This document shows positions 1 to 8,026 of a stretch of 39,299 bases of DNA, piece after piece. The stretch spans positions 1 to 39,299 of the forward strand of contig CAMOGQ010000016.1 in the NCBI GenBank assembly GCA_946614165.1. Direction: 5' to 3'. The DNA comes from an uncultured Lachnospiraceae bacterium (GTDB taxonomy: Bacteria; Bacillota; Clostridia; Lachnospirales; Lachnospiraceae). The notes below the pieces were generated by a model that was given only the letters and a program-made list of their open reading frames with translations, was not told the origin of the DNA and did not search any database. Position 1 is the stretch's first letter, and every line of letters begins with the position of its first letter. Made by a program: the position numbers and the translations under genes.

Positions 1-69
1 CCTTCAGTCTCCATGGTCACAGGGGGAAAACGACGGAACCCTGCCCCTCAGTTCCCCTGCATTTCAGGA

Positions 70-98
70 AAACAAACAGGAGCCCACGGGGGCTCCTG
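70..98 (-). terminator. Intrinsic terminator after rplA
   Basis: A perfect 9-bp stem (77-85 with 90-98, 4-base loop) is followed on the minus strand by a T-rich tail (TTTGTTTTCC). It lies 20 bases past the rplA stop. In Firmicutes rplJ-rplL with an L10 leader often follow rplA, so this hairpin may separate the two units. Bases 1-60 hold a further 5-bp hairpin (35-39 with 51-55), but I cannot confirm an L10 leader in so short a stretch. Confidence 0.8.
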
Positions 99-118
99 CT
101 CGGGATTGTCATTTTAAA

Positions 119-808
119 TTAATAGCGGTTGGCGATGATCTTGACGCCGGGGCCCATTGTAGTGGAAAGTGTAACGCTCTTCAGATACTGGCCCTTGACT
201 GCTGCGGGCTTAGCCTTAACGATTGCATTCATAAGTGCATCATAGTTCTCCTTCAGCTGCTCTTCGGTAAAGGAAGCCTTGCCGAGCGGAACGTGGATGA
301 TGTTGGACTTGTCAAGTCTGTACTCGATCTTACCTGCTTTGATGTCCTTGATGGCGCCAGCGACATCCATGGTAACTGTACCGGCCTTGGGGTTGGGCAT
401 CAGGCCCTTAGGTCCAAGGATACGGCCCAGACGGCCGACGGTACCCATCATGTCGGGTGTTGCAACAACTACGTCAAAGTCAAGCCAGCCTTCATTCTGG
501 ATCCTGGGCAGAAGCTCTGCACCGCCGACATAGTCAGCGCCTGCAGCCTGTGCTTCGTCGATCTTTGCGCCCTTTGCGAAAACCAGAACTCTGACGGTCT
601 TGCCGGTGCCGGCGGGCAGGACAACTGCGCCACGAATCTGCTGATCTGCATGACGGCCGTCGCAGCTTGTGCGGATGTGGCACTCAACAGTCTCATCAAA
701 CTTTGCGGATGCGGTCTTCTTTACCAGAGCGATTGCATCCATGGGCTCATACTGAGTAGTGCGGTCAACTAACTTTGCTACTTCCTGATATTTCTTTCCA
801 TGTTTCAT
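119..808 (-). CDS. rplA: 50S ribosomal protein L1
   Basis: Ribosomal protein L1 forms the mobile L1 stalk beside the ribosomal E site and in many bacteria represses its own operon by binding mRNA. The 229-residue length is normal for the family. The sequence shows the typical N-terminus ([15 protein letters not shown]), the central stretch [20 protein letters not shown] around residues 125-145 and the C-terminal TMGPGVKI. It is the last gene of the rpmG-secE-nusG-rplK-rplA cluster, 28 bases after rplK, with an AGGAGG-type site upstream of the ATG. A terminator follows at once. Identification is secure. Confidence 0.98.
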   Translation of the reverse strand: MKHGKKYQEVAKLVDRTTQYEPMDAIALVKKTASAKFDETVECHIRTSCDGRHADQQIRGAVVLPAGTGKTVRVLVFAKGAKIDEAQAAGADYVGGAELLPRIQNEGWLDFDVVVATPDMMGTVGRLGRILGPKGLMPNPKAGTVTMDVAGAIKDIKAGKIEYRLDKSNIIHVPLGKASFTEEQLKENYDALMNAIVKAKPAAVKGQYLKSVTLSTTMGPGVKIIANRY

Positions 809-836
809 ACGTATTTCCTCCTAATCAGCAACGGAC

Positions 837-1262
837 TTAGTCTACTACGGTGATGCCCATGCTTCTTGCTGTGCCGGCGATCATGCTCTCGGCTGCTTCG
901 ATGGAAGCTGCGTTCAGATCGGGCATCTTTGTCTCTGCGATTTCGCGGACCTGAGCCTTGGTAACGGAACCGGCCTTGACCTTGTTGGGAGTACCGGAAG
1001 CCTTATCCAGACCGGCTGCCTTCTTCAGCAGGACAGCTGCAGGGGGAGTCTTTGTAATGAAACTGAAACTTCTGTCAGAATAGACAGTGATGACAACGGG
1101 GATGATCAGATCGCCCTTGTCAGCGGTCTTTGCATTGAACTGCTTGGTGAACTCAACGATGTTGACACCGTGCTGGCCAAGTGCGGGACCTACCGGCGGA
1201 GCGGGTGTTGCCTTGCCGGCCTTAATCTGTAACTTGATGTAACCTGTAACTTTTTTAGCCAT
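837..1262 (-). CDS. rplK: 50S ribosomal protein L11
   Basis: L11 binds 23S rRNA at the GTPase-associated centre and is needed for factor-dependent GTP hydrolysis and for RelA-type stringent sensing. The 141 residues match the usual length. The proline-rich N-terminus ([16 protein letters not shown]) and the C-terminal MGITVVD end are diagnostic. I start at the ATG of MAKKVTGYI because AAAGGAGG stands just upstream; a longer reading frame adds 16 unrelated residues. It lies 86 bases after nusG; that gap holds two small hairpins (1322-1336 and 1287-1304), perhaps part of a leader. Confidence 0.98.
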   Translation of the reverse strand: MAKKVTGYIKLQIKAGKATPAPPVGPALGQHGVNIVEFTKQFNAKTADKGDLIIPVVITVYSDRSFSFITKTPPAAVLLKKAAGLDKASGTPNKVKAGSVTKAQVREIAETKMPDLNAASIEAAESMIAGTARSMGITVVD

Positions 1263-1348
1263 TTTTTCCTCCTTTGTGGTGACTGTGCAGCGGCCAAAAG
1301 CTGCTCCCACTTTTCTATACCAAGAGACGCTCTCTTAAGTATTTTTCA

Positions 1349-2119
1349 TCAGTTTGCCCTGCGGATCTCCGCAAAGCTGATCTCAACGGATGTTTCACGT
1401 CCGAACAGATCCACGTTGATGGTTGCTGACTGCTTATTGTAGTTGATCTTCTGAACCAGACCGACCGTGTCTTTCCAAACACCTGCCACGACAGCGACCA
1501 TGTCGCCGACCTCAAAGTCGACGGTGATGTTCTTGGGACGGATACCCAGAGACTTCATTTCTGTCTCGGTCAGCGGAACCGGCTTGCTTCCCGGTCCTAC
1601 GAATCCCGTAACACCTCTTGTGTTTCGTACCACATACCAGGTGTCGTCGTTCATGATCATGTTGACCAGCACATAGCCGGGGAACATTTTCTTGGGAACG
1701 GCCTTCTTGACGCCGTTCTTTACTTCGACCACATCCTGCATGGGAACCCGTACTTCAAAGATCTGATTTTCCAGATGACGGTTCTCGATGGTCTTCAAAA
1801 TATTGATCTTGACCTTGTTTTCGTATCCCGAGTAGGTATGGGCTACATACCACTTGGGTTCGTCCGTGATAGCGCTCTCATCGAGCTGCTCCTCTTCACC
1901 GCCAGCCGCCTGGGCTGCGAGTGATTCGACCACGGCCGCCTGATCGGCAGCATCCTCGTCAAAGACCTCACCCTGCTTCAGGACGCGTTCCGCTTCGGCT
2001 TTTTCGATATCGGCTGCCCTGCTGGAAAAATCAGGTCTCCTGATCTCGCGGACACCGGGAAGAACGCCTCTTTTAAGACGGGCTCTGCCGGTACCGTTTT
2101 CTAACTTATTTTCTGCCAT
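1349..2119 (-). CDS. nusG: Transcription factor NusG with an N-terminal extension
   Basis: NusG binds RNA polymerase and modulates pausing and termination; it can bridge to ribosomal protein S10. The NGN domain begins at KWYVAHTYSGYE (residues 89-100) and a C-terminal KOW domain covers about 200-256 (FEVGDMVAVVAGVWKDTVG, then NVDLFGRETSVEI). The family is usually about 175-180 residues; this one has 256 because of some 86 extra residues ahead of the NGN domain. That segment is basic at first (residues 12-35), then acidic and alanine-rich. The start is fixed by GAGGT six bases before the ATG, so the extension looks real. It lies between secE and rplK as in other Firmicutes. Confidence 0.95.
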   Translation of the reverse strand: MAENKLENGTGRARLKRGVLPGVREIRRPDFSSRAADIEKAEAERVLKQGEVFDEDAADQAAVVESLAAQAAGGEEEQLDESAITDEPKWYVAHTYSGYENKVKINILKTIENRHLENQIFEVRVPMQDVVEVKNGVKKAVPKKMFPGYVLVNMIMNDDTWYVVRNTRGVTGFVGPGSKPVPLTETEMKSLGIRPKNITVDFEVGDMVAVVAGVWKDTVGLVQKINYNKQSATINVDLFGRETSVEISFAEIRRAN

Positions 2120-2143
2120 TCATTTACCTCAACCGATTCTGTC

Positions 2144-2362
2144 TCAGGCGCCGATCGATGTCAGCAGATTGATCAGGTTCTGGAAACCATAGTCCATAAC
2201 AGCAATAATGGTACCAGCGATCACTGTCACGACAACCACCGCGATCAGCTGCTTGATCAGTGCATCACGGTCCGGCCAGATGATCTTTCTGAACTCAGTC
2301 CTGACGCCCTTGAAGAAGCCAGCGATCACAGACCCGTTTTTCGCTTCCTTCTTATTGCTCAT
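2144..2362 (-). CDS. secE: Preprotein translocase subunit SecE
   Basis: SecE is the small essential subunit that clamps the SecY channel. The 72-residue protein has the short Gram-positive form: a charged cytoplasmic helix with the conserved motif EFRKIIWPDR (about residues 23-32), then one membrane segment (about 38-60). It sits between rpmG and nusG, the standard position in Firmicutes, 24 bases before nusG and 10 bases after the rpmG stop. Confidence 0.97.
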   Translation of the reverse strand: MSNKKEAKNGSVIAGFFKGVRTEFRKIIWPDRDALIKQLIAVVVVTVIAGTIIAVMDYGFQNLINLLTSIGA

Positions 2363-2372
2363 GCAGTGCTCC

Positions 2373-2522
2373 TTACTTAGTCTCTTTATGTACGGTATGC
2401 TTTCTGCAGAATCTGCAGTACTTTTTCATTTCAACACGTTCAGGATGAGCCTTCTTGTCCTTTGTCGTATTGTAGTTACGCTGCTTGCATTCGGTGCAGC
2501 TCAGTGTAATTCTTGTACGCAT
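2373..2522 (-). CDS. rpmG: 50S ribosomal protein L33
   Basis: This 49-residue protein reads [17 protein letters not shown] at the start and [18 protein letters not shown] at the end. Two CxxC pairs (CTEC and CRFC) form the zinc ribbon of the C+ form of L33, a structural protein of the large subunit near the E site. An AGGAGG-type site (GGAGGTAAAAA) precedes the ATG. It opens the operon, 10 bases upstream of secE and about 100 bases downstream of the nearer promoter. The usual Firmicutes order is kept; no tRNA gene lies between rpmG and secE. Confidence 0.97.
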   Translation of the reverse strand: MRTRITLSCTECKQRNYNTTKDKKAHPERVEMKKYCRFCRKHTVHKETK

Positions 2523-2626
2523 TTTTTACCTCCGCTTCAGTTTAGGGCAGGCCTTTTCTTCTTTTCACCTCCCTGAGACTGGGATTTTTGAGCATAAAAA
2601 AAAGACCTGTGACAATCTCGGACTTT

Positions 2627-2655
2627 AGAATAGCACACTGCCTTCCGTCCGTCAA
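2627..2655 (-). promoter_or_regulatory. Promoter P2 of the rpmG operon
   Basis: TTGACG at 2650-2655 and TATTCT at 2627-2632 (minus strand) are separated by exactly 17 bases, a good sigma-A promoter. Transcription would start near 2620, giving a leader of about 100 bases before rpmG. Confidence 0.75.
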
Positions 2656-2698
2656 TCTATTTTTTACGGACTTTACGGGCAGCGGCCGGCTTCTGTTT

Positions 2699-2727
2699 AT
2701 TATAGCAGTTCCTTATGACTCCGAAAA
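2699..2727 (-). promoter_or_regulatory. Promoter P1 of the rpmG operon (extended -10)
   Basis: A perfect extended -10, TGCTATAAT, lies at 2699-2707 on the minus strand. The -35 at 17 bases is poor (TTTTCG), as is common with extended -10 promoters. Together with P2 this gives tandem promoters for a strongly expressed operon. Confidence 0.6.
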
Positions 2728-2781
2728 GCAGGCCTTCTCCCAGCCCGGGCAAAAGCCCCGGAACATTATGATAAATATACA

Positions 2782-2808
2782 GGACCGGGCGCCTTGGGCG
2801 CCCGGTCC
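2782..2808 (-). terminator. Terminator after glf
   Basis: A perfect 12-bp GC-rich stem (2782-2793 with 2797-2808, 3-base loop) lies 70 bases past the glf stop. The tail on the minus strand is only moderately T-rich (CTGTATATTTATC). Confidence 0.65.
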
Positions 2809-2878
2809 CCTTCTGAAAGCTTTCCGCATTTCTTCCTATAATATTAATATGTAAGTCCCTGTAGTCCCGGCCTTTTTC

Positions 2879-4024
2879 TTATGCCAGCTCGGCGCCCGCG
2901 CAGTTCAGGGCCTGGCGGATGACCTTGTCCATGTCGAAGTAGCGGTAGAGGCCCAGTCTTCCTCCGAAGATCACGTTCTTCTTTTCGTCGGCCAGAGCTC
3001 TGTACTTTGCGTAGACGGCATCGTTCTTCTCATTGTTGACCGGATAGTAGGGCTCCATGCCGCTCTGCCAGGTCTGAGGATATTCCCTGGTGATGATGGT
3101 GCCGTGGATGGGCTCTCCGGTTTCGGAATCCCTGCCGAACTCGAACCACTTGTGCTCGATGATCCTGGTGAAGGGGATCTGGCGCTCGGTATAGTTGACC
3201 ACGGCATTGCCCTGGAAGTTGTCTTCCTCGGGAAGGACCTCCGTCTCAAAGCGCAGGGACCTGTATTCCAGAGGACCGTAGCACTCGTCGAAATACTCGT
3301 CGATCAGGCCGGTGTAAAGGACCTTGCCAAAGGTGTCCCCGCCCATGCGGAAAATACCGTTTTCCTCCGTGACGGCCTTCTTGAAATCCGTGCCCAGCTT
3401 TACGGGGATATCCTCCAGCATCTTTTCCACCATGGCCGTGTAGCCGCCTGTGGGAATGCCCTGATAGGGATCGTTGAAATAGTTGTTGTCAAAGGTAAAG
3501 CGCATGGGAAGTCTTCTGATAATAAAAGCGGGAAGTTCTGTACAGTCCCTGCCCCACTGCTTCTCGGTGTAGCCCTTGACCAGCTTTTCATAGACGTCGC
3601 GGCCCGCCAGGGAAAGAGCCTGCTCTTCAAGATTCCTGGGCTCGTCCACCTTTGCCTCGGCCACCTGCCTGTCGATGATGGCTTTTGCCTCCGCAGGCGT
3701 CTGGATATTCCACATCCTGCTGAAGGTGTTCATATTAAAGGGAAGGTTGTAAAGTTCCTTTCCGTATCTGGCCACCGGGCAGTTGATGTAGTGATTGAAC
3801 TCGGCGAACTGTCTGACATAATCCCAGACTTCTTTGTCGGAAGTATGGAAGATATGGGCCCCGTACCGGTGCACCTGAATGCCGTTCACCTTTTCTGTAT
3901 AAATATTTCCGGCAATGTGGTCTCTTCTGTCGATCACGAGACTGGTCCTGCCGGCCTGCTTCATCTCTCTGGCAAATACGGCGCCGAAAAGTCCGGCCCC
4001 TACGATCAGATAATCATAATGCAT
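2879..4024 (-). CDS. glf: UDP-galactopyranose mutase
   Basis: This flavoenzyme converts UDP-galactopyranose to UDP-galactofuranose, the precursor of galactofuranose in surface polysaccharides. The 381-residue length fits the bacterial family. The N-terminal FAD-binding GxGxxG fold is visible (YDYLIVGAGLFGAVFAREM, residues 3-21), followed by RYGAHIFHTSDKEVW, and NYTERQIPFTRIIEHK in the C-terminal half, all typical of Glf. It is not flanked by glycosyltransferases; the neighbours are an XRE regulator and the ribosomal operon. The start is supported by GGAGA nine bases upstream. A strongly folded leader precedes it (4039-4097). Confidence 0.96.
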   Translation of the reverse strand: MHYDYLIVGAGLFGAVFAREMKQAGRTSLVIDRRDHIAGNIYTEKVNGIQVHRYGAHIFHTSDKEVWDYVRQFAEFNHYINCPVARYGKELYNLPFNMNTFSRMWNIQTPAEAKAIIDRQVAEAKVDEPRNLEEQALSLAGRDVYEKLVKGYTEKQWGRDCTELPAFIIRRLPMRFTFDNNYFNDPYQGIPTGGYTAMVEKMLEDIPVKLGTDFKKAVTEENGIFRMGGDTFGKVLYTGLIDEYFDECYGPLEYRSLRFETEVLPEEDNFQGNAVVNYTERQIPFTRIIEHKWFEFGRDSETGEPIHGTIITREYPQTWQSGMEPYYPVNNEKNDAVYAKYRALADEKKNVIFGGRLGLYRYFDMDKVIRQALNCAGAELA

Positions 4025-4038
4025 ACTGTCTCCATTCC

Positions 4039-4097
4039 GAAGCGTCCGGACACTGCTGTCCGCATCTGTTTAATTTTGACAGACTGACGGACGCTTC
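4039..4097 (-). promoter_or_regulatory. Structured 5' leader of glf, candidate cis-acting RNA
   Basis: On the minus strand a 10-bp stem (4088-4097 with 4039-4048) encloses two smaller hairpins: CTGT/ACAG (4079-4082 with 4066-4069) and GGACA/TGTCC (4057-4061 with 4048-4052). The result is a compact three-way junction ending 14 bases before the glf start, with the ribosome binding site left free. A 10-bp palindrome CTGTGCACAG (4101-4110) lies just upstream. No T-run follows, so it is not a terminator. I do not recognise a known riboswitch class. Confidence 0.45.
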
Positions 4098-4130
4098 TTC
4101 CTGTGCACAGCCTGATTCCTGTCGGAAATA

Positions 4131-4502
4131 TCAGATGAGATCTTCCTCATCCGGATCTTCCATTGTATAAGCAGGGATCTGGGCATAGTCATCCATAAAT
4201 TCAAGGACCTTTCTCCGCCCCGCCCTGTTCAGCTTGTTATACTTCTCCATGACCCTCCGGGTAATGATCTGCCCGGACAGGCCGTCACTTTCTTCCAGAG
4301 GCGAAAAATCCACAGGATTCAGCTCCAGCACCTCACACATGCGGATCACGGTAGAATAGGCCATGCCTTCAATGCCGCGCTCCAGAGCCGTCACCAGAGT
4401 ACTGTAGGGAATATCCATAACGCCCGCAAACTGCCGCACGCTCCTGTACCTCTGAAGAATGACACTCTTTAATACCTGTGTTTTGTTCTTTTCTGATTCC
4501 AT
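4131..4502 (-). CDS. XRE-family helix-turn-helix regulator
   Basis: A 123-residue protein with an N-terminal lambda-repressor-like HTH at about residues 15-70 (RQFAGVMDIPYSTLVTALERG, then MCEVLELNPVDFSPL). The C-terminal half is charged (NKLNRAGRRKVLEFMDDYAQI), a segment often seen after the HTH in small clostridial XRE regulators. It is monocistronic in appearance: its own extended -10 promoter lies upstream, and GGAGG stands eight bases before the ATG. Its target is not evident; it may regulate itself or the following glf. No toxin or phage gene is next to it. Confidence 0.85.
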   Translation of the reverse strand: MESEKNKTQVLKSVILQRYRSVRQFAGVMDIPYSTLVTALERGIEGMAYSTVIRMCEVLELNPVDFSPLEESDGLSGQIITRRVMEKYNKLNRAGRRKVLEFMDDYAQIPAYTMEDPDEEDLI

Positions 4503-4577
4503 TCCTGAAACCTCCTCCTATTGTCTGATGATTAGTTTATTTCAGTCTCAGGTGCCCCTGTCCCGAATTTGCTTTAC

Positions 4578-4586
4578 ATTATAGCA
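4578..4586 (-). promoter_or_regulatory. Extended -10 promoter of the XRE gene
   Basis: TGCTATAAT (4578-4586, minus strand) matches the extended -10 consensus perfectly; no good -35 is seen. It stands about 75 bases ahead of the start codon in the gap between the histidine kinase stop and the XRE gene. Confidence 0.6.
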
Positions 4587-4637
4587 CAAAATGTTCGGTT
4601 ATGTTGCATATATAAACACTTTTTTCTGAAGTTTTAT

Positions 4638-5930
4638 CTATATTCTGAACGTAAATTCAATTATGTCCTCTCCCGCATTACGTGCGGATAGTTCTGCGTG
4701 GTTGGCCCGGGCAATCGCCAGGGCTGCGGAGAGTCCGATTCCGTATCCTCCCTTCTTTCTGGACCTGTCTTCTCTGTAGAATCTCTCAAAAAGACGGGAA
4801 GGGTCCTCCGGCATCTGGTCCGGCAGGCAGGTATTGGACTGGCGCACCACAATGTACCGGCTGTCTTTTTCCAGACGGATGGCGACCCTGCCTCCTTCCG
4901 GGGTATATTTGAGCGCATTGTCAAAAAGGATCGAAAAAAGCTGGATCAGGGAATCCCTGCTGCCGGTGGCCACAGCCTCTTCTCCGGGATCGAACTCCAC
5001 TTCCAGCTTCCGGTTTTCCGCCGGATCGGCGAAGGGCCTCCAGGCTTCCCGCAGGGCCTGGGAAAGATCGAACGGCTCCAGGACAAGCTGCAGTCCCGTT
5101 TCGTCCATTCTGGACAGGGTGAGAAGATTCTGCATAAGGCCGGAGAGCCTGACAGTCTGGGCCCGAATGTTCCTGGTCCACTTGCTCTCCCCCTGGAACA
5201 GCTCCAGGGCATCCGTATTGGCCTGGATGATGGCCAGAGGCGTCTTGATCTCGTGTCCCGCATTGGTGACAAATTCCTTCTGCCTCTGTATGTTCTCCGC
5301 AACGGGGCGGATCATATAGCGGGAAAGAAGGCGTACCGGCAGTATCATGACCGCCCAGCAGACAGCAGCGATCAGTACGGAGATCAGAAGAAAGGACATG
5401 GTGGAGTCGGCCAGATCCGAGACGTCCAGAAGCACCAGGATGGTCCCGGAGCTCTCCGCCATGGAAAGATCCGGCTTTTCCCTGTCCGGAAAAGGCCCCT
5501 GTTCCCGCATGAGGGAAAGGTCCTCCCTGCGGTAAAGGTAGCTGCCTATCTTTCCTTCCTCTTCTTCCATTTCCAGGACCTGCATGGCCAGGGCAGAGGC
5601 TTCTTCCTCCTCCAGCTCAAAGATATGAGACAGATCGGTACGGGAAATGTTCCCGCCCTCATCCAGATAGATCACGGCATAGGAGCTGCTTCGCTGCATG
5701 GTTCTTCTGTCAAAGAATTCACCGAAGTGTTTTTCCGTTTCCATGCCGTCTCCGCCATCTTCCTGCATGATCCTTCCCCGGTCCCTGCAGAGCATCTGCA
5801 GAAGCTGTCTGCGGCTGTTTTCCGTAACAAGGTAATTGAGGATATTGATCCCGGCGATCAGGACCGTCAGCAGGATGGTCACAGCCAGCATGGCCGTCAG
5901 TATGAATTTATTCTGAAGCTTTCTGACCAT
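4638..5930 (-). CDS. Membrane sensor histidine kinase
   Basis: A 430-residue two-component sensor. Membrane segments lie at about residues 9-33 and 178-200 and flank an acidic extracytoplasmic region of some 145 residues. The HisKA domain carries the H-box NAGHEIKTPLAII with His226; the ATPase domain has the N-box LFDNALKY (Asn338) and the G2 motif GGYGIGLS (394-401). The usual DxGxG box is degenerate (QSNTCLPDQMP), as in some Firmicutes kinases. No clear HAMP domain is visible. The gene follows its response regulator by 33 bases, with GGGAGA before the ATG, and probably belongs to one transcript with the upstream lipoprotein gene. Confidence 0.93.
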   Translation of the reverse strand: MVRKLQNKFILTAMLAVTILLTVLIAGINILNYLVTENSRRQLLQMLCRDRGRIMQEDGGDGMETEKHFGEFFDRRTMQRSSSYAVIYLDEGGNISRTDLSHIFELEEEEASALAMQVLEMEEEEGKIGSYLYRREDLSLMREQGPFPDREKPDLSMAESSGTILVLLDVSDLADSTMSFLLISVLIAAVCWAVMILPVRLLSRYMIRPVAENIQRQKEFVTNAGHEIKTPLAIIQANTDALELFQGESKWTRNIRAQTVRLSGLMQNLLTLSRMDETGLQLVLEPFDLSQALREAWRPFADPAENRKLEVEFDPGEEAVATGSRDSLIQLFSILFDNALKYTPEGGRVAIRLEKDSRYIVVRQSNTCLPDQMPEDPSRLFERFYREDRSRKKGGYGIGLSAALAIARANHAELSARNAGEDIIEFTFRI

Positions 5931-5963
5931 GGCGCATCTCCCGGCGGCGAATCTCTGCGGCGT

Positions 5964-6632
5964 CTACTCTTCCAGGCGGTATCCTATGTTTCTCTTGGCC
6001 CGTATGGTCACCCGGGACCCAAGTCCCGAAAGGCGTTTTCTCAGATAGGAAATATAGACCCACACAGAGCCTATGTCCGCCTCCGAATCATATCCCCATA
6101 CCTTCTCCAGAAGCTCCTCCGAGGAAAGGTAAATGCCGCGGTTGATGATCAGGACTTCCATCATCCGGTACTCCAGCTTGGGGAGGACCACCGACCTGTC
6201 ACCTGAAGACAGCTCATAGCTGTGGGGATTTAAAGATATGTCTCCGAAAGTCTTGATATCCGGCCTGAACTCGTCCCTTCTGCGCAGCATGGCCCTGACC
6301 CTGGCCAGAAGCTCGCCCATGGCAAAGGGCTTGGCCAGATAGTCGTCCGCTCCGAGGTCCAGTCCCTCGATCCGGTCTTCCACCTCGTTTCTGGCTGTCA
6401 GCAGAAGGACCGGCGTCGTGCATCCCTTCTTTCTGAGAGCGGAGAGCACTTCCAGACCGCTCATGCCGGGCATCATGATGTCCAGAATGATTCCGTCATA
6501 GGAGGCGGCCAGGGCATAGTCCAGGGCTTCGTCTCCTCTCGCCACCACGTCTACCTGATATTTGTGATACTCCAGAATGTCGGCCACCGCTTCGGCCATG
6601 GCTTCCTCATCCTCAGCATATAGCAGCTTCAT
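5964..6632 (-). CDS. OmpR/PhoB-family response regulator
   Basis: A 222-residue transcription factor. The receiver domain (1-115) has the acidic pair at Glu7/Asp8, the phosphoacceptor Asp51 (GIILDIMMPGMSG) and Lys101 (YLAKPF). The C-terminal winged helix (about 125-222) shows the usual SSEELLEKVWGYDSEADIGSVWVYISYLRKRL stretch in shorter pieces: EELLEKVWGYD and VYISYLRKRL. It lies between a lipoprotein gene (21 bases upstream) and its cognate histidine kinase (33 bases downstream), so all three are probably co-transcribed. Targets are not visible from sequence. Confidence 0.95.
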   Translation of the reverse strand: MKLLYAEDEEAMAEAVADILEYHKYQVDVVARGDEALDYALAASYDGIILDIMMPGMSGLEVLSALRKKGCTTPVLLLTARNEVEDRIEGLDLGADDYLAKPFAMGELLARVRAMLRRRDEFRPDIKTFGDISLNPHSYELSSGDRSVVLPKLEYRMMEVLIINRGIYLSSEELLEKVWGYDSEADIGSVWVYISYLRKRLSGLGSRVTIRAKRNIGYRLEE

Positions 6633-6653
6633 CCAAGTCTTCTCCCTGCCGTG

Positions 6654-7838
6654 TTACTGATCTGCTCCGCTCTCTTCCGTTTCCTGCACGGAGGTATCCA
6701 GGGCATTCGCGATCCAGATATAGTTGTTCAGTTCCGCCGCGATGTCCGGGTTATATCCGGAATAGGAGGAATAGGACATTTCATAGACCGATTCCTTGCC
6801 GATCTCCGCCTCGGGATCCGTCAGGACCTCATAGGCCATCTCGGCACCGTTGGTGCCCTGTCTGTAATAGTCAACGGATACGCAGCCCAGGGTTCCTCCG
6901 ATGCACATGTTGGCATCTGCCGCAATCGTGGGAGTCCCTGTCTCCAGCGTAAAGTTCCTGACCACATCCATCCTGCAGGCGATCCAGTTGTCCGCCGGGA
7001 AAAAGATGGGACCGCATTCGGCATCCGCCTGGTCCAGAACCGCTCTCAGATTGTCGTTCTCACCCACCGGGTAGACCTTCAGATAATCTTCGATGTCGAA
7101 TTGTACTTCCGGCTCTTCCCCGTCCTCTGCATCCTTCTTATCATTTATGTCGTACCAGCCGCCTTTCTCCTCTTCTACATAGAGGCGGAGGACCTCGTAC
7201 TGATAGAGGGAGGCTGTATCCCCTTCTGTAAGCACAACGCCTACGGTCTCATCGGAGGTGTTGACATATTTGATCATTTCCCATACGTCCTTCATGGAGA
7301 CCATGCAGCAGGAACCGGAGGCATAGCCGCCGGGCTCCGAGTTGGACTTCACGATGCCTGCGGCAAGAAAATCCGTCACGCAGATGCCTACCACCGGTGT
7401 GCCGGTGGAAGCCTGGGCTGCGATCCTTGTGGGCATGGTCCCGGCTGTCAGGATCAGGTCCCAGTTTCCTGTCATGAACTGGGTCATAATGGCAGCGCAG
7501 GCATCCTCATCATTATCCACGCAGCGGACCTCAAAGCTCACGTTTCCGTCCAGCCGGGTGCTCAGTTCACTGCGGAAGCTCTCCACAGCATGCCTGATGG
7601 CGGGATGGTCCGCCTGTTCCACGATGCCGATATGATAGAGCATTTCATCCTGCAGCTCCACCACCGGTTCTACGGGATATTCCCACGCGTTCTCCGTGCT
7701 TTCCTCCGGTTCTGCTGTTTCCACGATCTCTTCTTCTGCCGGCTCCTCCTCCGGAGGCGCTGTCTCCTCCTTGGATGCGCAGGCCGTTCCCAGGACCATG
7801 ATTCCGGACAGAAGCAGGGCTAGTAATCTCTTATACAT
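6654..7838 (-). CDS. ABC-type substrate-binding lipoprotein (PF04392/TrpX-like)
   Basis: A 394-residue lipoprotein. The N-terminus MYKRLLALLLSGIMVLGTAC is a signal peptide with lipobox GTAC (Cys20), followed by an acidic linker. The rest resembles the ABC_sub_bind family of periplasmic-binding folds (HIGIVEQADHPAI, WDLILTAGTMPT, TPVVGICVTDF), whose known members bind amino acids or related small ligands. I start at the ATG of MYKRLL, with AGAGG upstream; a longer frame adds 20 residues. No permease or ATPase gene is adjacent; instead the gene leads a response regulator and histidine kinase. I infer that it may present a ligand to the kinase or serve a transporter elsewhere. Confidence 0.85.
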   Translation of the reverse strand: MYKRLLALLLSGIMVLGTACASKEETAPPEEEPAEEEIVETAEPEESTENAWEYPVEPVVELQDEMLYHIGIVEQADHPAIRHAVESFRSELSTRLDGNVSFEVRCVDNDEDACAAIMTQFMTGNWDLILTAGTMPTRIAAQASTGTPVVGICVTDFLAAGIVKSNSEPGGYASGSCCMVSMKDVWEMIKYVNTSDETVGVVLTEGDTASLYQYEVLRLYVEEEKGGWYDINDKKDAEDGEEPEVQFDIEDYLKVYPVGENDNLRAVLDQADAECGPIFFPADNWIACRMDVVRNFTLETGTPTIAADANMCIGGTLGCVSVDYYRQGTNGAEMAYEVLTDPEAEIGKESVYEMSYSSYSGYNPDIAAELNNYIWIANALDTSVQETEESGADQ

Positions 7839-7910
7839 ATAGTTTTCCTCTGTGCAGTTAATACTTGAAAATTGCCTTTCTATCCCGTTTTCGGGCATTT
7901 GTCACGCACA

Positions 7911-7940
7911 ATTATAACCGCTCTCCCTTACAAAGAACAA
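7911..7940 (-). promoter_or_regulatory. Promoter of the lipoprotein/two-component operon
   Basis: TATAAT at 7911-7916 is preceded, at an 18-base spacing, by TTGTTC (7935-7940) on the minus strand. Transcription would start near 7904. It diverges from the pfoR-like promoter starting about 50 bases away. Confidence 0.6.
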
Positions 7941-7988
7941 GTTATATTTAAGCAAGTGTTTTTTTTAAGGAACATTCCGGGCGGATTC

Positions 7989-8018
7989 TTGACATTCCCG
8001 CGGCAGGTGCTGTATTCT
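7989..8018 (+). promoter_or_regulatory. Promoter of the PfoR-like gene
   Basis: TTGACA (7989-7994) and TATTCT (8013-8018) are 18 bases apart. A 7-bp inverted repeat, CTTGTCA-N7-TGACAAG (8017-8037), covers the expected start site near 8025 and could be an operator. Confidence 0.7.
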
Positions 8019-8026
8019 TGTCATGT

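Larger units (their letters stand above)
2523..2878. other. Gene-free stretch between rpmG and glf
   Basis: The 356 bases without a gene hold two minus-strand promoters for the rpmG operon and the glf terminator (separate entries). A further imperfect GC-rich hairpin is visible near 2743-2760. I see no coding signal: the short open frames here lack a ribosome binding site. Confidence 0.6.

Noticed and set aside
1..118. Possible L10 leader downstream of rplA
   Set aside because: Expected by position in Firmicutes, but only about 60 bases are visible and the known conserved pairing cannot be verified; I report just the terminator.
4698..6206. A 502-codon plus-strand open frame opposite the histidine kinase and response regulator
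   Set aside because: It is antisense to two clear genes and shows no motif; it follows from high third-position GC.
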